Counted from the first letter of the stretch, positions 7,747 to 17,348 are shown. The stretch: 64,000 nt of DNA from Bacteroidales bacterium (GCA_017428325.1 JAFRRA010000002.1:248001-312000); one strand, 5' to 3'. The notes: generated by a model from the letters alone, not told the origin. Numbers and translations are program-made.

Positions 7747-10326
7747 ATGGCAAAGAGCAAGAAAAAACAGAGAGAAGAAGACGAACTTATCGCCGAGCAG
7801 GAAATGGCTGCTCCCAAGAGAAAGGAGGGGCTGTATCTGATTTGCGGACTGGTGTTCCTGGCACTGGCGATCTATACGCTGATTGCGTTGCTTTCATATG
7901 TTTTCACCTGGGCCCAGGATCAGAGTTCCTTTATGGGGACGGATATCTTCAGTTCACTCTCCACGGTGGAAAACGGCGGGGGAAAGATCGGCCTATGGTG
8001 GGCGAACCTTCTGGTCAGCAAACTTTTCGGTCTGGGCGCGTTCATCATCCCGTTCTTCTTCTTCGGGGTGGCGCTGTTCTGTCTTAAGATCAAGAAGGTT
8101 AAGCTTCTAAGACTGTTCTTCATAACGGTTTTCGGATGTATTCTGCTGAGCGTGTTCTTCTCCTTCGTCTTCTCTTTCACCGGAGTTGACCGCCTGTTTG
8201 GAACAAGTGCCGGCGGGTCCTACGGCTTTGCTGTGAACAAATGGCTGAAGGCCATGCTGGGAATACCGGGTACAGCGGCAATCCTCATACTCGCGATAAT
8301 AGGCTGGTGCATAATCATCAACAAGAGCCTTATCAAGAAAATCAGCGGCGGCTTCGAGAAAGTGGGGCAGAAACTTGAGCATACCGCCGTAAACGGTTCC
8401 GAGACCGGAGACCTTGAAGGAGATGATATAGATGAAGAGAATCCGGAAGACTATCCGGATGATGTTGAATCCGTTGAAGAAGGAACGGAAAAAGATACAC
8501 AGGAAGATATTCCTGAAGACAATCCTGAACTGACTGAGGAAGAGATCCTGGAACGCCGCAGGAAGGAGATGGAGATCCGTGTGGTCGGTACAGATGAAGG
8601 AAACGCCGCTCCTGCCACTCCGGTAGCAACGGTCGCTTCCGCGGCTGCCGGAACCGATGTGGTTCTGGAAGTCAAGGACAATGAGGGTGCGGAAGGCAAC
8701 GAGCTCCTCGGCGAATATACTGAGGAAGAACTCCAGAAGACGTTCGACCCTCGTCTGGAGCTTTCTCATTATGAGGCCCCTACGCTGGATCTGCTGGACA
8801 GCTACAAAGACAAGTGGTACGAGGTGTCCAGAGACGAGCTGGAGCGCAACAAGAACAGGATTGTAAGTACGCTTGCCAACTATAATGTAGGCGTGGCCAA
8901 GGTCTCTGCGACCAAGGGGCCTACAGTAACCCTATATGAAGTTGTTCCGGCTCCGGGAATCAGGGTTTCCCAGATAAAGAGACTGGAGGAGGATATCCAG
9001 CTGTCCCTTGCCGCAAGGGGTGTGAGGGTGGTTACCCTTCCTGGCACTAACGCCGTGGGAATCGAGGTTGCAAACGAGAAGCCGAGCGTTGTTTCCCTTA
9101 TGTCCTGTATCGAGTATCTGCAGACAAAGATGAAGGAGGCGGGCAGCAAGGAAAGCGGCTACGCCCTTCCGGTGGCAATGGGAAAGACCATATCCGGAGA
9201 GGTGTTCACGTTCGACCTGGCAAAGGCTCCGCATCTTCTGATGGCCGGCGCTACAGGACAGGGCAAGTCCGTGGGTCTGAATGCGCTGATTACATCCCTG
9301 CTCTATACCAAGCATCCTTCAGAGATAAAGTTTGTCCTTGTGGACCCGAAGAGGGTGGAACTTTCCCTGTATTCTTCCCTTGCAAACCACTTCCTGGCTT
9401 ACCTCCCGGATACCGAGGACAAGGAGACTCCGGTCATCACGGATACCCAGAAGGTTGTACGCACGCTCCGTTCACTCTGCAAGGAGATGGACGACCGCTA
9501 CAAGCTTCTCGAGGCCGCAAGGGTAAAGAACATAAAGGAATACAACGAGAAATTCCTGGACCGCAAGCTCAATCCTGGCAAGGGCCACAGGTTCCTGCCG
9601 TATATCGTCCTGATCATCGACGAGTATGCTGACCTTATCATAACAGCCGGCAAGGATGTGGAGATTCCGCTTACGCGTCTGGCGCAGCTGGCCCGCGCTA
9701 TCGGAATCCATCTGGTGATCGCTACCCAGAGACCTACCGCAAGCATCATTACCGGAAATATTAAGGCCAACTTCCCTGTAAGGATAGCCTTCTACGTGCG
9801 TTCAAGCATAGATTCCCGTACAATCCTGGACGAGAGCGGCGCAAACCAGCTTATCGGCCGCGGAGACATGCTCTATGCTACAGGAAGCGAACTTACCCGT
9901 TTGCAGTGCGCTTTGATTGAAACAAAGGAGATTAACCGTGTCGTCAACTTCATTTCCGACCAGGTGGGTTATTCTACGGCACTGTATTTGCCTGAACCTC
10001 CAGATGAGGAGGATGGCTCAGGAGGATACGGCGGCAATGGAGGAGGGGAGACCAGTGTTCCTATCGGCGAGACAAATCTCAGGATGAGGGATAAGATGTT
10101 TGATGATGCCGCACGTCTGATAGTATCTGCAGGTGGCGGTTCGGCTTCTTTCCTTCAGAGGAAGATGGACGTTGGATACAACAGGGCCTCCAAACTCATA
10201 GACCAGCTTGAGAAAGCGGGAATAGTGGGGCCTCAGGATGGAGCAAAACCTCGCCCAAGTCTTATTCCTGATCTTCTCAGTCTGGACGAAAAACTGGAAG
10301 AGATCAGAAATGAGTACGGACGATAG
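7747..10326 (+). CDS. ftsK: DNA translocase FtsK
   Basis: The start is placed at the ATG at 7747, one base after the DUF4290 stop; the frame is open upstream but that overlaps DUF4290. The 859-residue protein has an N-terminal membrane domain with about four transmembrane segments (roughly residues 25-210), an acidic linker (about 220-300), then the RecA-type motor with Walker A GATGQGKS near residue 500 and Walker B IIDEYADLI. The C-terminus holds the winged-helix gamma domain (LIVSAGGGSASFLQRKM), which in this family reads polar DNA motifs. It pumps DNA at the division septum to help resolve chromosome dimers. The lolA-like gene starts at the next base after its stop. Confidence 0.95.
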   Translation: MAKSKKKQREEDELIAEQEMAAPKRKEGLYLICGLVFLALAIYTLIALLSYVFTWAQDQSSFMGTDIFSSLSTVENGGGKIGLWWANLLVSKLFGLGAFIIPFFFFGVALFCLKIKKVKLLRLFFITVFGCILLSVFFSFVFSFTGVDRLFGTSAGGSYGFAVNKWLKAMLGIPGTAAILILAIIGWCIIINKSLIKKISGGFEKVGQKLEHTAVNGSETGDLEGDDIDEENPEDYPDDVESVEEGTEKDTQEDIPEDNPELTEEEILERRRKEMEIRVVGTDEGNAAPATPVATVASAAAGTDVVLEVKDNEGAEGNELLGEYTEEELQKTFDPRLELSHYEAPTLDLLDSYKDKWYEVSRDELERNKNRIVSTLANYNVGVAKVSATKGPTVTLYEVVPAPGIRVSQIKRLEEDIQLSLAARGVRVVTLPGTNAVGIEVANEKPSVVSLMSCIEYLQTKMKEAGSKESGYALPVAMGKTISGEVFTFDLAKAPHLLMAGATGQGKSVGLNALITSLLYTKHPSEIKFVLVDPKRVELSLYSSLANHFLAYLPDTEDKETPVITDTQKVVRTLRSLCKEMDDRYKLLEAARVKNIKEYNEKFLDRKLNPGKGHRFLPYIVLIIDEYADLIITAGKDVEIPLTRLAQLARAIGIHLVIATQRPTASIITGNIKANFPVRIAFYVRSSIDSRTILDESGANQLIGRGDMLYATGSELTRLQCALIETKEINRVVNFISDQVGYSTALYLPEPPDEEDGSGGYGGNGGGETSVPIGETNLRMRDKMFDDAARLIVSAGGGSASFLQRKMDVGYNRASKLIDQLEKAGIVGPQDGAKPRPSLIPDLLSLDEKLEEIRNEYGR

Positions 10327-10971
10327 ATGAAAAGATTATCTGCATATTTGATTGCTTTTCTGCTGACCGCAGGTTCCCTGTGGGGGCAGGGCGAGGGCGA
10401 GAAATTATTCCGCTCGGCTTCCGATTATGTGTTTTCCGGCCGTAAGCTTTCCATTGTCATAACCAATATGGACAAGAAGGGGAACGCGTACCATAACCGC
10501 GGTTTCTTCGTGGCAGTTCCGGACAGGGGCTATATGAAACTGGACGGGGTTAGCGAGTTCCAGTATACGCCAACTCTGGTTTCCTCTTACTCGGAGCAGA
10601 GCAACGAATATGTTATCCAGCCCAGAAAGAGCACTTCGTCTTCCATCGCGGACAATCCTTTCTCCATACTTTCCAGGGGCGGCAAAGGCGTGAAGGTTTC
10701 TGAACCAGAGCCTGGAAAGGTAAAGGATGTAAACTGCACCAAGTTCAGCGTGACTCCAGAAGGCAAAGCCTACTATCAGAGAGCAGACGTGTATGTGACC
10801 GGTAGCGGGGAATCGTTCAAGGTGCTGAGGATCACTATCCTCCTAAAGAAAGACCAGGCGTTCGTGGTGGACGTTACCGGTGCCGGAAAGGCTGAGCCGG
10901 AAAAGATTTCCGATTATCAGATCATCCTTTCGGAACATCCGGGTTGCGAGGTGGTGGATCTCAGGGACTGA
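10327..10971 (+). CDS. LolA-like outer-membrane lipoprotein carrier protein
   Basis: The 214-residue protein has a signal peptide (cleavage after SLWGQ). The mature part has the long curved beta-sheet pattern of the LolA/LolB fold, with GRKLSIVITNMDKKGNAYHNRGFFV and the later GYMKLDGVSEFQYTP. LolA ferries lipoproteins across the periplasm from the inner to the outer membrane. Bacteroidetes commonly place a LolA gene after ftsK, as here (zero-base gap). A second, distinct LolA-type gene lies at 48763. The family call rests on fold pattern and position. Confidence 0.7.
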   Translation: MKRLSAYLIAFLLTAGSLWGQGEGEKLFRSASDYVFSGRKLSIVITNMDKKGNAYHNRGFFVAVPDRGYMKLDGVSEFQYTPTLVSSYSEQSNEYVIQPRKSTSSSIADNPFSILSRGGKGVKVSEPEPGKVKDVNCTKFSVTPEGKAYYQRADVYVTGSGESFKVLRITILLKKDQAFVVDVTGAGKAEPEKISDYQIILSEHPGCEVVDLRD

Positions 10972-11592
10972 TTACTTTTTCAGGGCAGCTTCGAACACAT
11001 CCTGAATGGACGGGTAGGTGTTGGCCAGACGGTAGTCCAGGTCATCCGGAGTTACCCATTCGCATTTCTCAATGCCTTCTTCTGTCTGCGGATGGGTGGA
11101 GGCTTTTTCATCGGCGACCATCCTGTACCACCAGATGCTCTTTACCGTGAGAGGGCCGTAAATCCTGTAGGCGTGGTGGGTTACCCTTATGAGTTCCAGA
11201 GGCCTGGCTTTAACTCCGCATTCTTCCTCCACTTCCCGGATTGCTGTAAGGGAGATGTCCTCACCGTCTTCCTGCATTCCCTTTGGAAGGTCCCAGGTAC
11301 CGTTGCGGTATATCATAAGGCAATTGCCACAGGCATCGTAGACAAGACCTCCGCCGGCGTTGATCCTGACGACCTTGGAAAGGAGCCTGTCCGTGAATTC
11401 CTTCTCGTCCTCGTCTTCCGGAATCTCCACGATCAGATTCTGGAAAGAAAGGTTATTTTCCATAAGGAAAGGGATCTGGGAAATGTCGTAGTCTTTGTCC
11501 GGACACAGCAGGAATCTTTCGTCTGCATTGACGGGAACTTCCTGCTTTGTGCAGATGGAAAGAATGCGTCTTTTGAAATATATGTTGAGCAT
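10972..11592 (-). CDS. Nudix hydrolase
   Basis: The start is set at the ATG at 11592 (MLNIYFKRR); an in-frame upstream codon at 11622 would add 10 residues. The 206-residue protein carries a full Nudix box, G-x5-E-x7-REVEEECGV, in which the glutamates bind the metal and catalyse hydrolysis of a nucleoside diphosphate linked to another group. The N-terminal 70 residues are an extra domain typical of the Bacteroidetes members. The substrate cannot be told from sequence. The gene is convergent with, and abuts, the lolA-like gene, and is divergent from pyrE. Confidence 0.85.
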   Translation of the reverse strand: MLNIYFKRRILSICTKQEVPVNADERFLLCPDKDYDISQIPFLMENNLSFQNLIVEIPEDEDEKEFTDRLLSKVVRINAGGGLVYDACGNCLMIYRNGTWDLPKGMQEDGEDISLTAIREVEEECGVKARPLELIRVTHHAYRIYGPLTVKSIWWYRMVADEKASTHPQTEEGIEKCEWVTPDDLDYRLANTYPSIQDVFEAALKK

Positions 11593-11677
11593 CGGTCTGA
11601 CTCTTCGGTTAAACGGGGACAAATATAAATAATATTCTGAAAAATAGTCTGATATATGATATTTGCGGAAAATTCCG

Positions 11678-11685
11678 TATATTTG
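11678..11685 (+). promoter_or_regulatory. -7 promoter box for pyrE
   Basis: TATATTTG matches TAnnTTTG, 54 bases before the pyrE ATG in the divergent Nudix-pyrE gap. Confidence 0.45.
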
Positions 11686-11739
11686 CTTTTTGGCAGATAA
11701 ACGTATTATCTGGGCAAGAATTTAAAGATTGAGGAGTTT

Positions 11740-12387
11740 ATGGAAAACATTGAAAAGACAGTAGCCCAACAGCTGCTTAGGATCAAGGCTGTAAAGCTTA
11801 ATGCCGAGAATCCTTTTACCTGGGCTTCAGGCTGGAAATCGCCGATATATTGCGACAATCGCAAACTGCTTACCTATCCTTCCGAGAGAAAGGCGATTAC
11901 AGAGGCGCTTGTGTCTGTAATCAGCGATTCTTTCAAGGACGTGGATCTTATTGCCGGTGTGGCAACGGGAGCCATCGCATGGGGAATTATGGTGGCAGAG
12001 GCACTTGGCAAACCGTTTGTGTACGTGCGTCCTAAACCAAAGGATCACGGCACCCAGTCTCAGGTCGAGGGTCAGATAGAGCCTAACCAGAGGATAGTTG
12101 TGGTTGAGGATCTGGTTTCCACAGGAGCCAGCAGCCTTTCCGCCTGCGATGCCCTTCGCAAGGCCGGCGGAATCGTTCTCGGAATGGTGGCGATTTTCTC
12201 CTACAACTTCCCGCTTTCCCGCAGGGAGTTCGAGTACAAGGATGTGGAGCTTCATACGCTTTGCCAGTACGATTCTCTCCTGGAGGAGGCTGTGGCTGAG
12301 AATTACATAGATGCTCAGTACGTGGAGGTACTCAAGGAATGGAGAATCAACCCATCCAACTGGACCGGCATCACCAAAGAAGAATAA
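11740..12387 (+). CDS. pyrE: Orotate phosphoribosyltransferase
   Basis: The enzyme joins orotate and PRPP to form OMP in pyrimidine synthesis. The 215-residue length is normal. The PRPP-binding loop VVVEDLVSTGASS lies near residues 119-131, and the flexible-loop segment YVRPKPKDHG with the family's lysines is present. LIAGVATGAIAWG is the usual nucleotide-binding strand. It leads a three-gene run with the SRPBCC protein (13-base gap) and the rRNA methyltransferase. Confidence 0.95.
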   Translation: MENIEKTVAQQLLRIKAVKLNAENPFTWASGWKSPIYCDNRKLLTYPSERKAITEALVSVISDSFKDVDLIAGVATGAIAWGIMVAEALGKPFVYVRPKPKDHGTQSQVEGQIEPNQRIVVVEDLVSTGASSLSACDALRKAGGIVLGMVAIFSYNFPLSRREFEYKDVELHTLCQYDSLLEEAVAENYIDAQYVEVLKEWRINPSNWTGITKEE

Positions 12388-12400
12388 AAACACCCGTGTT

Positions 12401-12808
12401 ATGGCATTGGAAACTTTTGAAGGCAAGGAGGTCGAGATAAAGTCTCCTTCTTATGCCGTATTCGCTTCCTTTTCTGACCTTACCCTTATGAAGGACAGGA
12501 TACCGGACGAGTACAGGGACAAGGTTACCGTCACTCCCGATACCGTGGAGGGAGACTACAATGGAATGCATCTTGGACTTAAAGTGGCCGAGAGGATTCC
12601 TAACTCCCGCATCGTCATGAAGCCTATGGAGGGCTTCCCTCTGGATTTCTCCCTTATCTTCAAGATCGAGGACAAGGATGCATATGCCAGCAAGATAAAG
12701 GTGTGCGTGGAGGCCCAGATGAATTTCATCGTCAAGGCTATGATGGGCAAGAAGATCCAGAGCCTTCTGGACCAGATGACCGAGAAAATTGCAAGCCAGA
12801 GTCTATGA
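12401..12808 (+). CDS. SRPBCC-like (START/polyketide-cyclase fold) small protein
   Basis: The 135-residue protein starts at the ATG at 12401; the frame is open upstream only by overlapping pyrE. It begins with VEIKSPSYAVFASFSDL, the first strand and helix pattern of the SRPBCC/START fold, and ends with a long amphipathic helix. This fold binds hydrophobic ligands. No catalytic residues or ligand can be assigned. It sits between pyrE and the methyltransferase gene and overlaps the latter by four bases (ATGA), so translation is probably coupled. Confidence 0.6.
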   Translation: MALETFEGKEVEIKSPSYAVFASFSDLTLMKDRIPDEYRDKVTVTPDTVEGDYNGMHLGLKVAERIPNSRIVMKPMEGFPLDFSLIFKIEDKDAYASKIKVCVEAQMNFIVKAMMGKKIQSLLDQMTEKIASQSL

Positions 12809-14202
12809 CAGACCATCGCCCCTTTGAAGCCTTGATGCGGGAGTCTCTGCCAGAATCAGCGGCAGAAGTCCTTTTGGACACTCTTGGGGGCGGTTCTTCC
12901 TCAGCGACGGTTTCCGTCCGCCTGAATCCCTTTAAGGTTTCCGGTCCGGGTTTCCTGAAAGACAGTTTTGGAGAGGATATACGTCCCGTGCCATGGTGCA
13001 CAGACGCATTTTTTCTTTCCGGAAGGCCGAATTTCACGCTTGACCCGGCTTTCCACGCCGGTGCATATTACGTGCAGGATTCCTCCAGCATGTTCCCTGC
13101 GCTGGTATCCGGCTTGATCGCTGAGGCTGTAAAGGATAATCCTGATGGCGGTGCAGTCCTCGACCTGTGCGCGAGTCCCGGCGGCAAGTCCACTCACCTT
13201 ATATCAATCCTTAAGGATTTTTCTCCGGTCATTGTTTGCAATGAAGCCGTTGGCAAGAGGGTTCCGCCGCTTACGGACAATATTGCCAAGTGGGGCGCTC
13301 CCAATGTGATCGTGACCGGAACTTCCGCTGCAAACCTTGGCCGTGCGGAAGGGTTCTTTGACGTTATCCTGGCTGATGTGCCTTGTTCAGGAGAGGGTAT
13401 GTGGCGCAAGAGTGAAGATGCCGTAGAGCAATGGAGCCTGAAGACCGTGCAGGACTGCGCCACGCTTCAGAGGTCAATAATAAAGGACATATGGCCTGCC
13501 CTCAGGGAAGGGGGATTGCTGATTTATTCCACATGCACTTACAATCATTTTGAGAACCAGGATAATGTCAGATATATCGCTGAGGAGCTGGGAGCGGATT
13601 ATGTTCCTTTGAAGGAAGATGTTCTTTCTATGGTCAACGGGCTGGTTCGGCTTCCTTGGGGCTATCAGTTTGTGGCGGGCCTGGTTCCTGGAGAGGGGCA
13701 GTTCTTCGCCGTACTGAGGAAAATATCCGCCTCCCGGCCGGTGAACCTGAAAAGACGCTCAAAGGATGCGTTCACCATCGATCCGGTCAAGGGAAGCCAG
13801 GGGCTTTTCCTGAACAAGAAGAGCGAAGAGCTTTATCTGCTTGAGCCTTACTCCGGAGCAAGGATGGCGGATCTGTGCGTCTTCCTTTCAGAGAAATCCC
13901 CGTCCTGCATAAAGATGGCGGGCTGCAAGGTTGGGCAGATTAAGGCCGGGAAGGTTGTCCCCGATGCGGACCTTGCCCTTTCTGCAGCTAAAGTGTCTGC
14001 ACCTGAGTTTTTCTGCGCGGAAATTGACAGGGAAACGGCAGTGAAGTTCCTGTCCAGGGAAAACATAACCCCGCAGCCTGACTGGCCACGGGGCTACATC
14101 CTTCTCAGATATCAATCGCTGGGTCTGGGTTTTGTCAACAATCTTGGCAACCGGACCAACAATCTCCATCCGCTTATGCGCCGCATCTTAAAGGTGCGTT
14201 GA
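12805..14202 (+). CDS. rRNA cytosine-C5-methyltransferase (NOL1/NOP2/Sun family, RsmF-like)
   Basis: The start is the ATG at 12805, overlapping the previous stop as ATGA. The 465-residue enzyme has an N-terminal RNA-binding segment, the SAM site DLCASPGGKSTHL, and the two family cysteines in DVPCSGEG (near residue 193) and YSTCTY (near residue 243) that release and attack the cytosine. The C-terminal 170 residues form a PUA-like domain as in RsmF, and LGFVNNLGNRTNNLHP is its usual end. It methylates C5 of a cytosine in ribosomal RNA. Which rRNA position is modified cannot be told. Confidence 0.88.
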   Translation: MTDHRPFEALMRESLPESAAEVLLDTLGGGSSSATVSVRLNPFKVSGPGFLKDSFGEDIRPVPWCTDAFFLSGRPNFTLDPAFHAGAYYVQDSSSMFPALVSGLIAEAVKDNPDGGAVLDLCASPGGKSTHLISILKDFSPVIVCNEAVGKRVPPLTDNIAKWGAPNVIVTGTSAANLGRAEGFFDVILADVPCSGEGMWRKSEDAVEQWSLKTVQDCATLQRSIIKDIWPALREGGLLIYSTCTYNHFENQDNVRYIAEELGADYVPLKEDVLSMVNGLVRLPWGYQFVAGLVPGEGQFFAVLRKISASRPVNLKRRSKDAFTIDPVKGSQGLFLNKKSEELYLLEPYSGARMADLCVFLSEKSPSCIKMAGCKVGQIKAGKVVPDADLALSAAKVSAPEFFCAEIDRETAVKFLSRENITPQPDWPRGYILLRYQSLGLGFVNNLGNRTNNLHPLMRRILKVR

Positions 14203-14208
14203 TGTTCC

Positions 14209-15621
14209 CTAGAACATATAATCCCAGGCCGGGAGCATCACAGGCTTCTGGTCGAGAGCCTTGATGGTCTTCTTGTCCAGATACTTGCGGTTAATCACGA
14301 TGCGGAACATATATTCATCGAACCACTTGTCGGTGAATATGAGATATCCGCCCTTTCCGGCCTGAGGTCCCCAGCTGTTCTCGAACTTCCACTTCAAAGG
14401 ATTGTCGTTCTCGTCGGTGTCCACAGCCACGATAAGCATAGCGTGTGAAGATCCGCTCTGGCGGGTGAGGATCCTGGCCTTCTTGTCCATATCCAGATTG
14501 ATTCCGAAGAGCTGTCCGTAGTCGTAGATTCCCGGGTCCATATAGCCGACTCCGCCTGCAGTGTTGCTCTGCTTGCCCACGTCGCAGGAAGCGTACATAG
14601 GCTCACCGGCCTTGATGGAAGCGACCGCTGCCTTCTTGATGACATCGTTAGGGAGATTGAGGTAGGTCCAGTTGATTCCCTCGATGGTGTTGCGGTAGTT
14701 GTCTATCTCGTAGATCTTGTAGTACTCGCGGGTAGGGTCGTTCATTATCATCACATAGTCCTTGGCGTTGTAGTCTGCCGGAACTATGCTTTTGTAGAAC
14801 TCCTGTGGAGTGGTCTTTACGGTCTGGATCTTGCCGTCATTGTCGCGGTACTTCCAGACAAACTCGGTCGGAGGTTCTCCAAGGCAGATGGCAAGCACAC
14901 GGTAGACATCCTTGAGGGTTTCCATCTTCACCTTCTCGGCATTGGTGTGAGGGTCGCCGGCCAGGCCGCTGCTCATGACCTTAATGGCATTCTCGTAAAC
15001 CTGACGGATTTCATAGCCTCCCTTGCGGAGCCTCTCGTTGACTATTCCCAGGAACTGGCCGGTGGAATTGCTCTGCTCGGTTTCAGGCATAACGTCTGCC
15101 GGAACAACGCCGTACTTCTCGCCGATGTTGAAGAACAGGTTCCATACGCCTCCGTCTCCAACAGGAGAGTGGAAGAGATTGTCCACAGCCCTGTCGCCGA
15201 AAGGCAGGTTGGAAGTGGCGATCACGTTCTCCAGGAAGAGGTTAGCCTTCTCCAGAATGTCCCAGAAATAGCTGTAGTTGTGGGAGAAATCAAAGTTCTT
15301 GACATTGTATTTCTTCATCACGATAGGCCTGAGCTGGTTCATTGAGGTGAACATCCAGCATCTGCCGCTGCTCTTCTGGTCTGTAATGCCGCTGACTTCA
15401 ACATTGTACTTGAAGAAATCGTCTGTTCCCACTACTGAAGAAGGGTTATAGGCCAGAGCCTTGATGCCCTTGTTGGTGGAGATGATGTTGTGGATGCTCT
15501 TGGCATAGCCGTCGTTGTTGAAGCTGGCCTTAAGCTCCGCCAGTTCGTTCTGTCCGAGCTGCTGGGCCATCAGGCTGCCGCCGGCAAGGATCGCGATGAG
15601 TAAAAATAAGGTCTTTTTCAT
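14209..15621 (-). CDS. Exported C1-family cysteine peptidase (aminopeptidase C / bleomycin hydrolase type)
   Basis: The start is placed at the ATG at 15621 because a signal peptide follows (MKKTLFLLIAILAGGSLMAQ); an upstream in-frame start would extend into the glutamine synthetase gene. The 470-residue enzyme has the papain-type residues: Gln82 and Cys88 in DQKSSGRCWM, the histidine in SGSSHAMLIVAV and the asparagine in FENSWGPQ. Overall it matches PepC/bleomycin hydrolase, which is cytoplasmic in many bacteria, whereas this one appears to be sent to the periplasm or beyond. It ends in a short aromatic tail (WDYMF) that could sit in the active-site cleft as in PepC. It lies 13 bases behind the glutamine synthetase gene. 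Confidence 0.88.
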   Translation of the reverse strand: MKKTLFLLIAILAGGSLMAQQLGQNELAELKASFNNDGYAKSIHNIISTNKGIKALAYNPSSVVGTDDFFKYNVEVSGITDQKSSGRCWMFTSMNQLRPIVMKKYNVKNFDFSHNYSYFWDILEKANLFLENVIATSNLPFGDRAVDNLFHSPVGDGGVWNLFFNIGEKYGVVPADVMPETEQSNSTGQFLGIVNERLRKGGYEIRQVYENAIKVMSSGLAGDPHTNAEKVKMETLKDVYRVLAICLGEPPTEFVWKYRDNDGKIQTVKTTPQEFYKSIVPADYNAKDYVMIMNDPTREYYKIYEIDNYRNTIEGINWTYLNLPNDVIKKAAVASIKAGEPMYASCDVGKQSNTAGGVGYMDPGIYDYGQLFGINLDMDKKARILTRQSGSSHAMLIVAVDTDENDNPLKWKFENSWGPQAGKGGYLIFTDKWFDEYMFRIVINRKYLDKKTIKALDQKPVMLPAWDYMF

Positions 15622-15634
15622 ATTGCTTTGTTTA

Positions 15635-17137
15635 TTATCCGCAGTGGAAGTATTTCTTAACCATATGAAGCATCTCCTGAGGCCTGTTCTCAATCTCCTT
15701 CCTCAGCGATCCGTCTCTGTAAGACTCAAGCTGCGAGATGATTCCGTCTATCATGTTCGGGGAAAACACGCCTTCCCTCTCGTAGAATTCCCTCTGCTTC
15801 TGCAGGCACTTGGCGCTTGCCTGGCAGCTGTCCGGAAGCTGCTCCAGATGGTTCAGCTTGTCTGCGTACTGTGCATCGTGGATGTTCACGTTCACATACT
15901 TGTCCTCTGCAACCTGAAGCGCGTCCGGCATCTCGATGCCGATACGGCAGGCTACGCAGAGTGCCGCTATGAGCTGGTAAATGTCTGCGCTTCCGTCTGG
16001 AGAACGCATCTCCACGGTCTGCTTCTGGGTGGTGTCTATTCCGGAAGGCTTCTCCAGAGGGTTGGCAACGCAGCTCATGTCTCCGCCGGCAGTCCATCCC
16101 AGTGGAACCCTTACCAGCACGCTGCGGTTACGGTCTCCCCAGCAGACGTTTGTCGGAGCCTCCTGGTGAGGAACCAGTCGGAAGTAGGATGTTGGAACCT
16201 TGTTGCCGAACGCTGTGATTGAAGGGGCGAGCACCATCATTCCTGCTATGGCCTTGCGTGCCGTAGCGGAAAGGGCTCCGTCCTCAATCATCTGGCTGCG
16301 TCCGTCCTTGGTTATCTTCATATGTATATGAAGTCCGCTTCCGGCCTTTCCTGAAGTGATCTTAGGGGCGAAGGTTACGTCGAATCCCTGCTGGTAACCC
16401 AGGTTGCGGATTATCCACTTTGCCAGGGTGAGCTGGTCTGCAGCGTCCTCTGCTGCAGTAGGAAGGAACTCTATCTCGTTCTGCTCGTAGATCTTGCCGC
16501 CGAGAGTGAAGTTTCCGACCTCGGAGTGCCCGTACTTGATCTGTCCGCCGGCCTGCGCTATGTAGTGCATGCACTGGGTGCGGAACTGGTTGAACTTGGC
16601 AAACGGGCCGCTCTCGTGATAACCTCTCTGGTCCGTTGCCGGGAAGAGGTTGTCGTCTTCTGCAATCACGTAGTACTCAAGTTCTCCCATTGCCTGGAAC
16701 TCGCATCCGGTCTTCTCCTTGAATATCTGGCAGGCCTTCTTGAGAGTATGCTCCGGAGCGCTTTCCAGCGGCTGACCGTCCTTGTTGAAGAAGGAGCAGA
16801 GCATCGTAACCGTCGGAATCTCGGCAAAAGGATCCAGGAAAGCCGTCCTGAACCGAGGCAGTACATAGAGGTCCGAGCTGGAAGCCTCTATGAACTTGAA
16901 CAGGCTGCTTCCGTCAACCCTTTCTCCGCAGGAGAGGATGGTGTTGAGATAATTCTCGTCGCTGATGACAAAATTCAGCGTCTTGAGCCTTCCGTCTCCT
17001 GCAGGATACATAAAGTTGACCATCTGGATACCGTTGGCCTTGATGTACTTTATGATATCTTCCTTTGTAAAGTCGGAAGGTTTCTTCTGAAGGAACGCAA
17101 CGAGAGCGTTCGGATTCATACTTATTACGTTATTCAT
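15635..17137 (-). CDS. glnA: Glutamine synthetase family protein (GlnA-like, about 500 residues)
   Basis: The 500-residue protein matches the GlnA-type catalytic fold: beta-grasp N-terminus, the metal-binding segment GELEYYVI, the signature GSGLHIHMKI and the ATP/ammonia-region NRSVLVRVP. It would make glutamine from glutamate, ammonia and ATP. Compared with standard GSI there are extra insertions, for example around SEVGNFTLGGKIYEQNEIEF, so it belongs to the divergent GlnA-like group found in Bacteroidetes beside GSIII. It is not the 700-residue GlnN type. The start is the ATG at 17137; an ATG at 17119 is also possible. Confidence 0.85.
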   Translation of the reverse strand: MNNVISMNPNALVAFLQKKPSDFTKEDIIKYIKANGIQMVNFMYPAGDGRLKTLNFVISDENYLNTILSCGERVDGSSLFKFIEASSSDLYVLPRFRTAFLDPFAEIPTVTMLCSFFNKDGQPLESAPEHTLKKACQIFKEKTGCEFQAMGELEYYVIAEDDNLFPATDQRGYHESGPFAKFNQFRTQCMHYIAQAGGQIKYGHSEVGNFTLGGKIYEQNEIEFLPTAAEDAADQLTLAKWIIRNLGYQQGFDVTFAPKITSGKAGSGLHIHMKITKDGRSQMIEDGALSATARKAIAGMMVLAPSITAFGNKVPTSYFRLVPHQEAPTNVCWGDRNRSVLVRVPLGWTAGGDMSCVANPLEKPSGIDTTQKQTVEMRSPDGSADIYQLIAALCVACRIGIEMPDALQVAEDKYVNVNIHDAQYADKLNHLEQLPDSCQASAKCLQKQREFYEREGVFSPNMIDGIISQLESYRDGSLRKEIENRPQEMLHMVKKYFHCG

Positions 17138-17285
17138 AAATATGGTGTCTCTATTAAAAATTCAAATAAAAAATTCAATTATCCGTTTCTATCAACGGCG
17201 ATATGAGCCATTAAGTTTTCAAAGATAACCTTTTCTTCACGATTTCCCAAAAACTCCTGAACTCTGGTTTCTGAATAATATTTTG

Positions 17286-17293
17286 TAAATTTG
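17286..17293 (+). promoter_or_regulatory. -7 promoter box for peptide/lipoprotein unit
   Basis: TAAATTTG matches TAnnTTTG. The transcript would begin near 17297-17300, which excludes the in-frame ATG at 17298 and favours the ATG at 17349 for the small peptide. Confidence 0.5.
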
Positions 17294-17348
17294 AAAAATG
17301 AACACGTTAAGGGATGATTCAATTAATTTACAACCTAAATACAGCAAC

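Noticed and set aside
7032-7817. 261-residue minus-strand frame over DUF4290
   Set aside because: The DUF4290 reading is supported by family motifs; the antisense frame has leucine-rich low-complexity character.
17298-17348. Longer start (ATG 17298) for the small peptide
   Set aside because: The codon lies within a few bases of the -7 box, at or before the expected transcript start, and adds a sequence without pattern.
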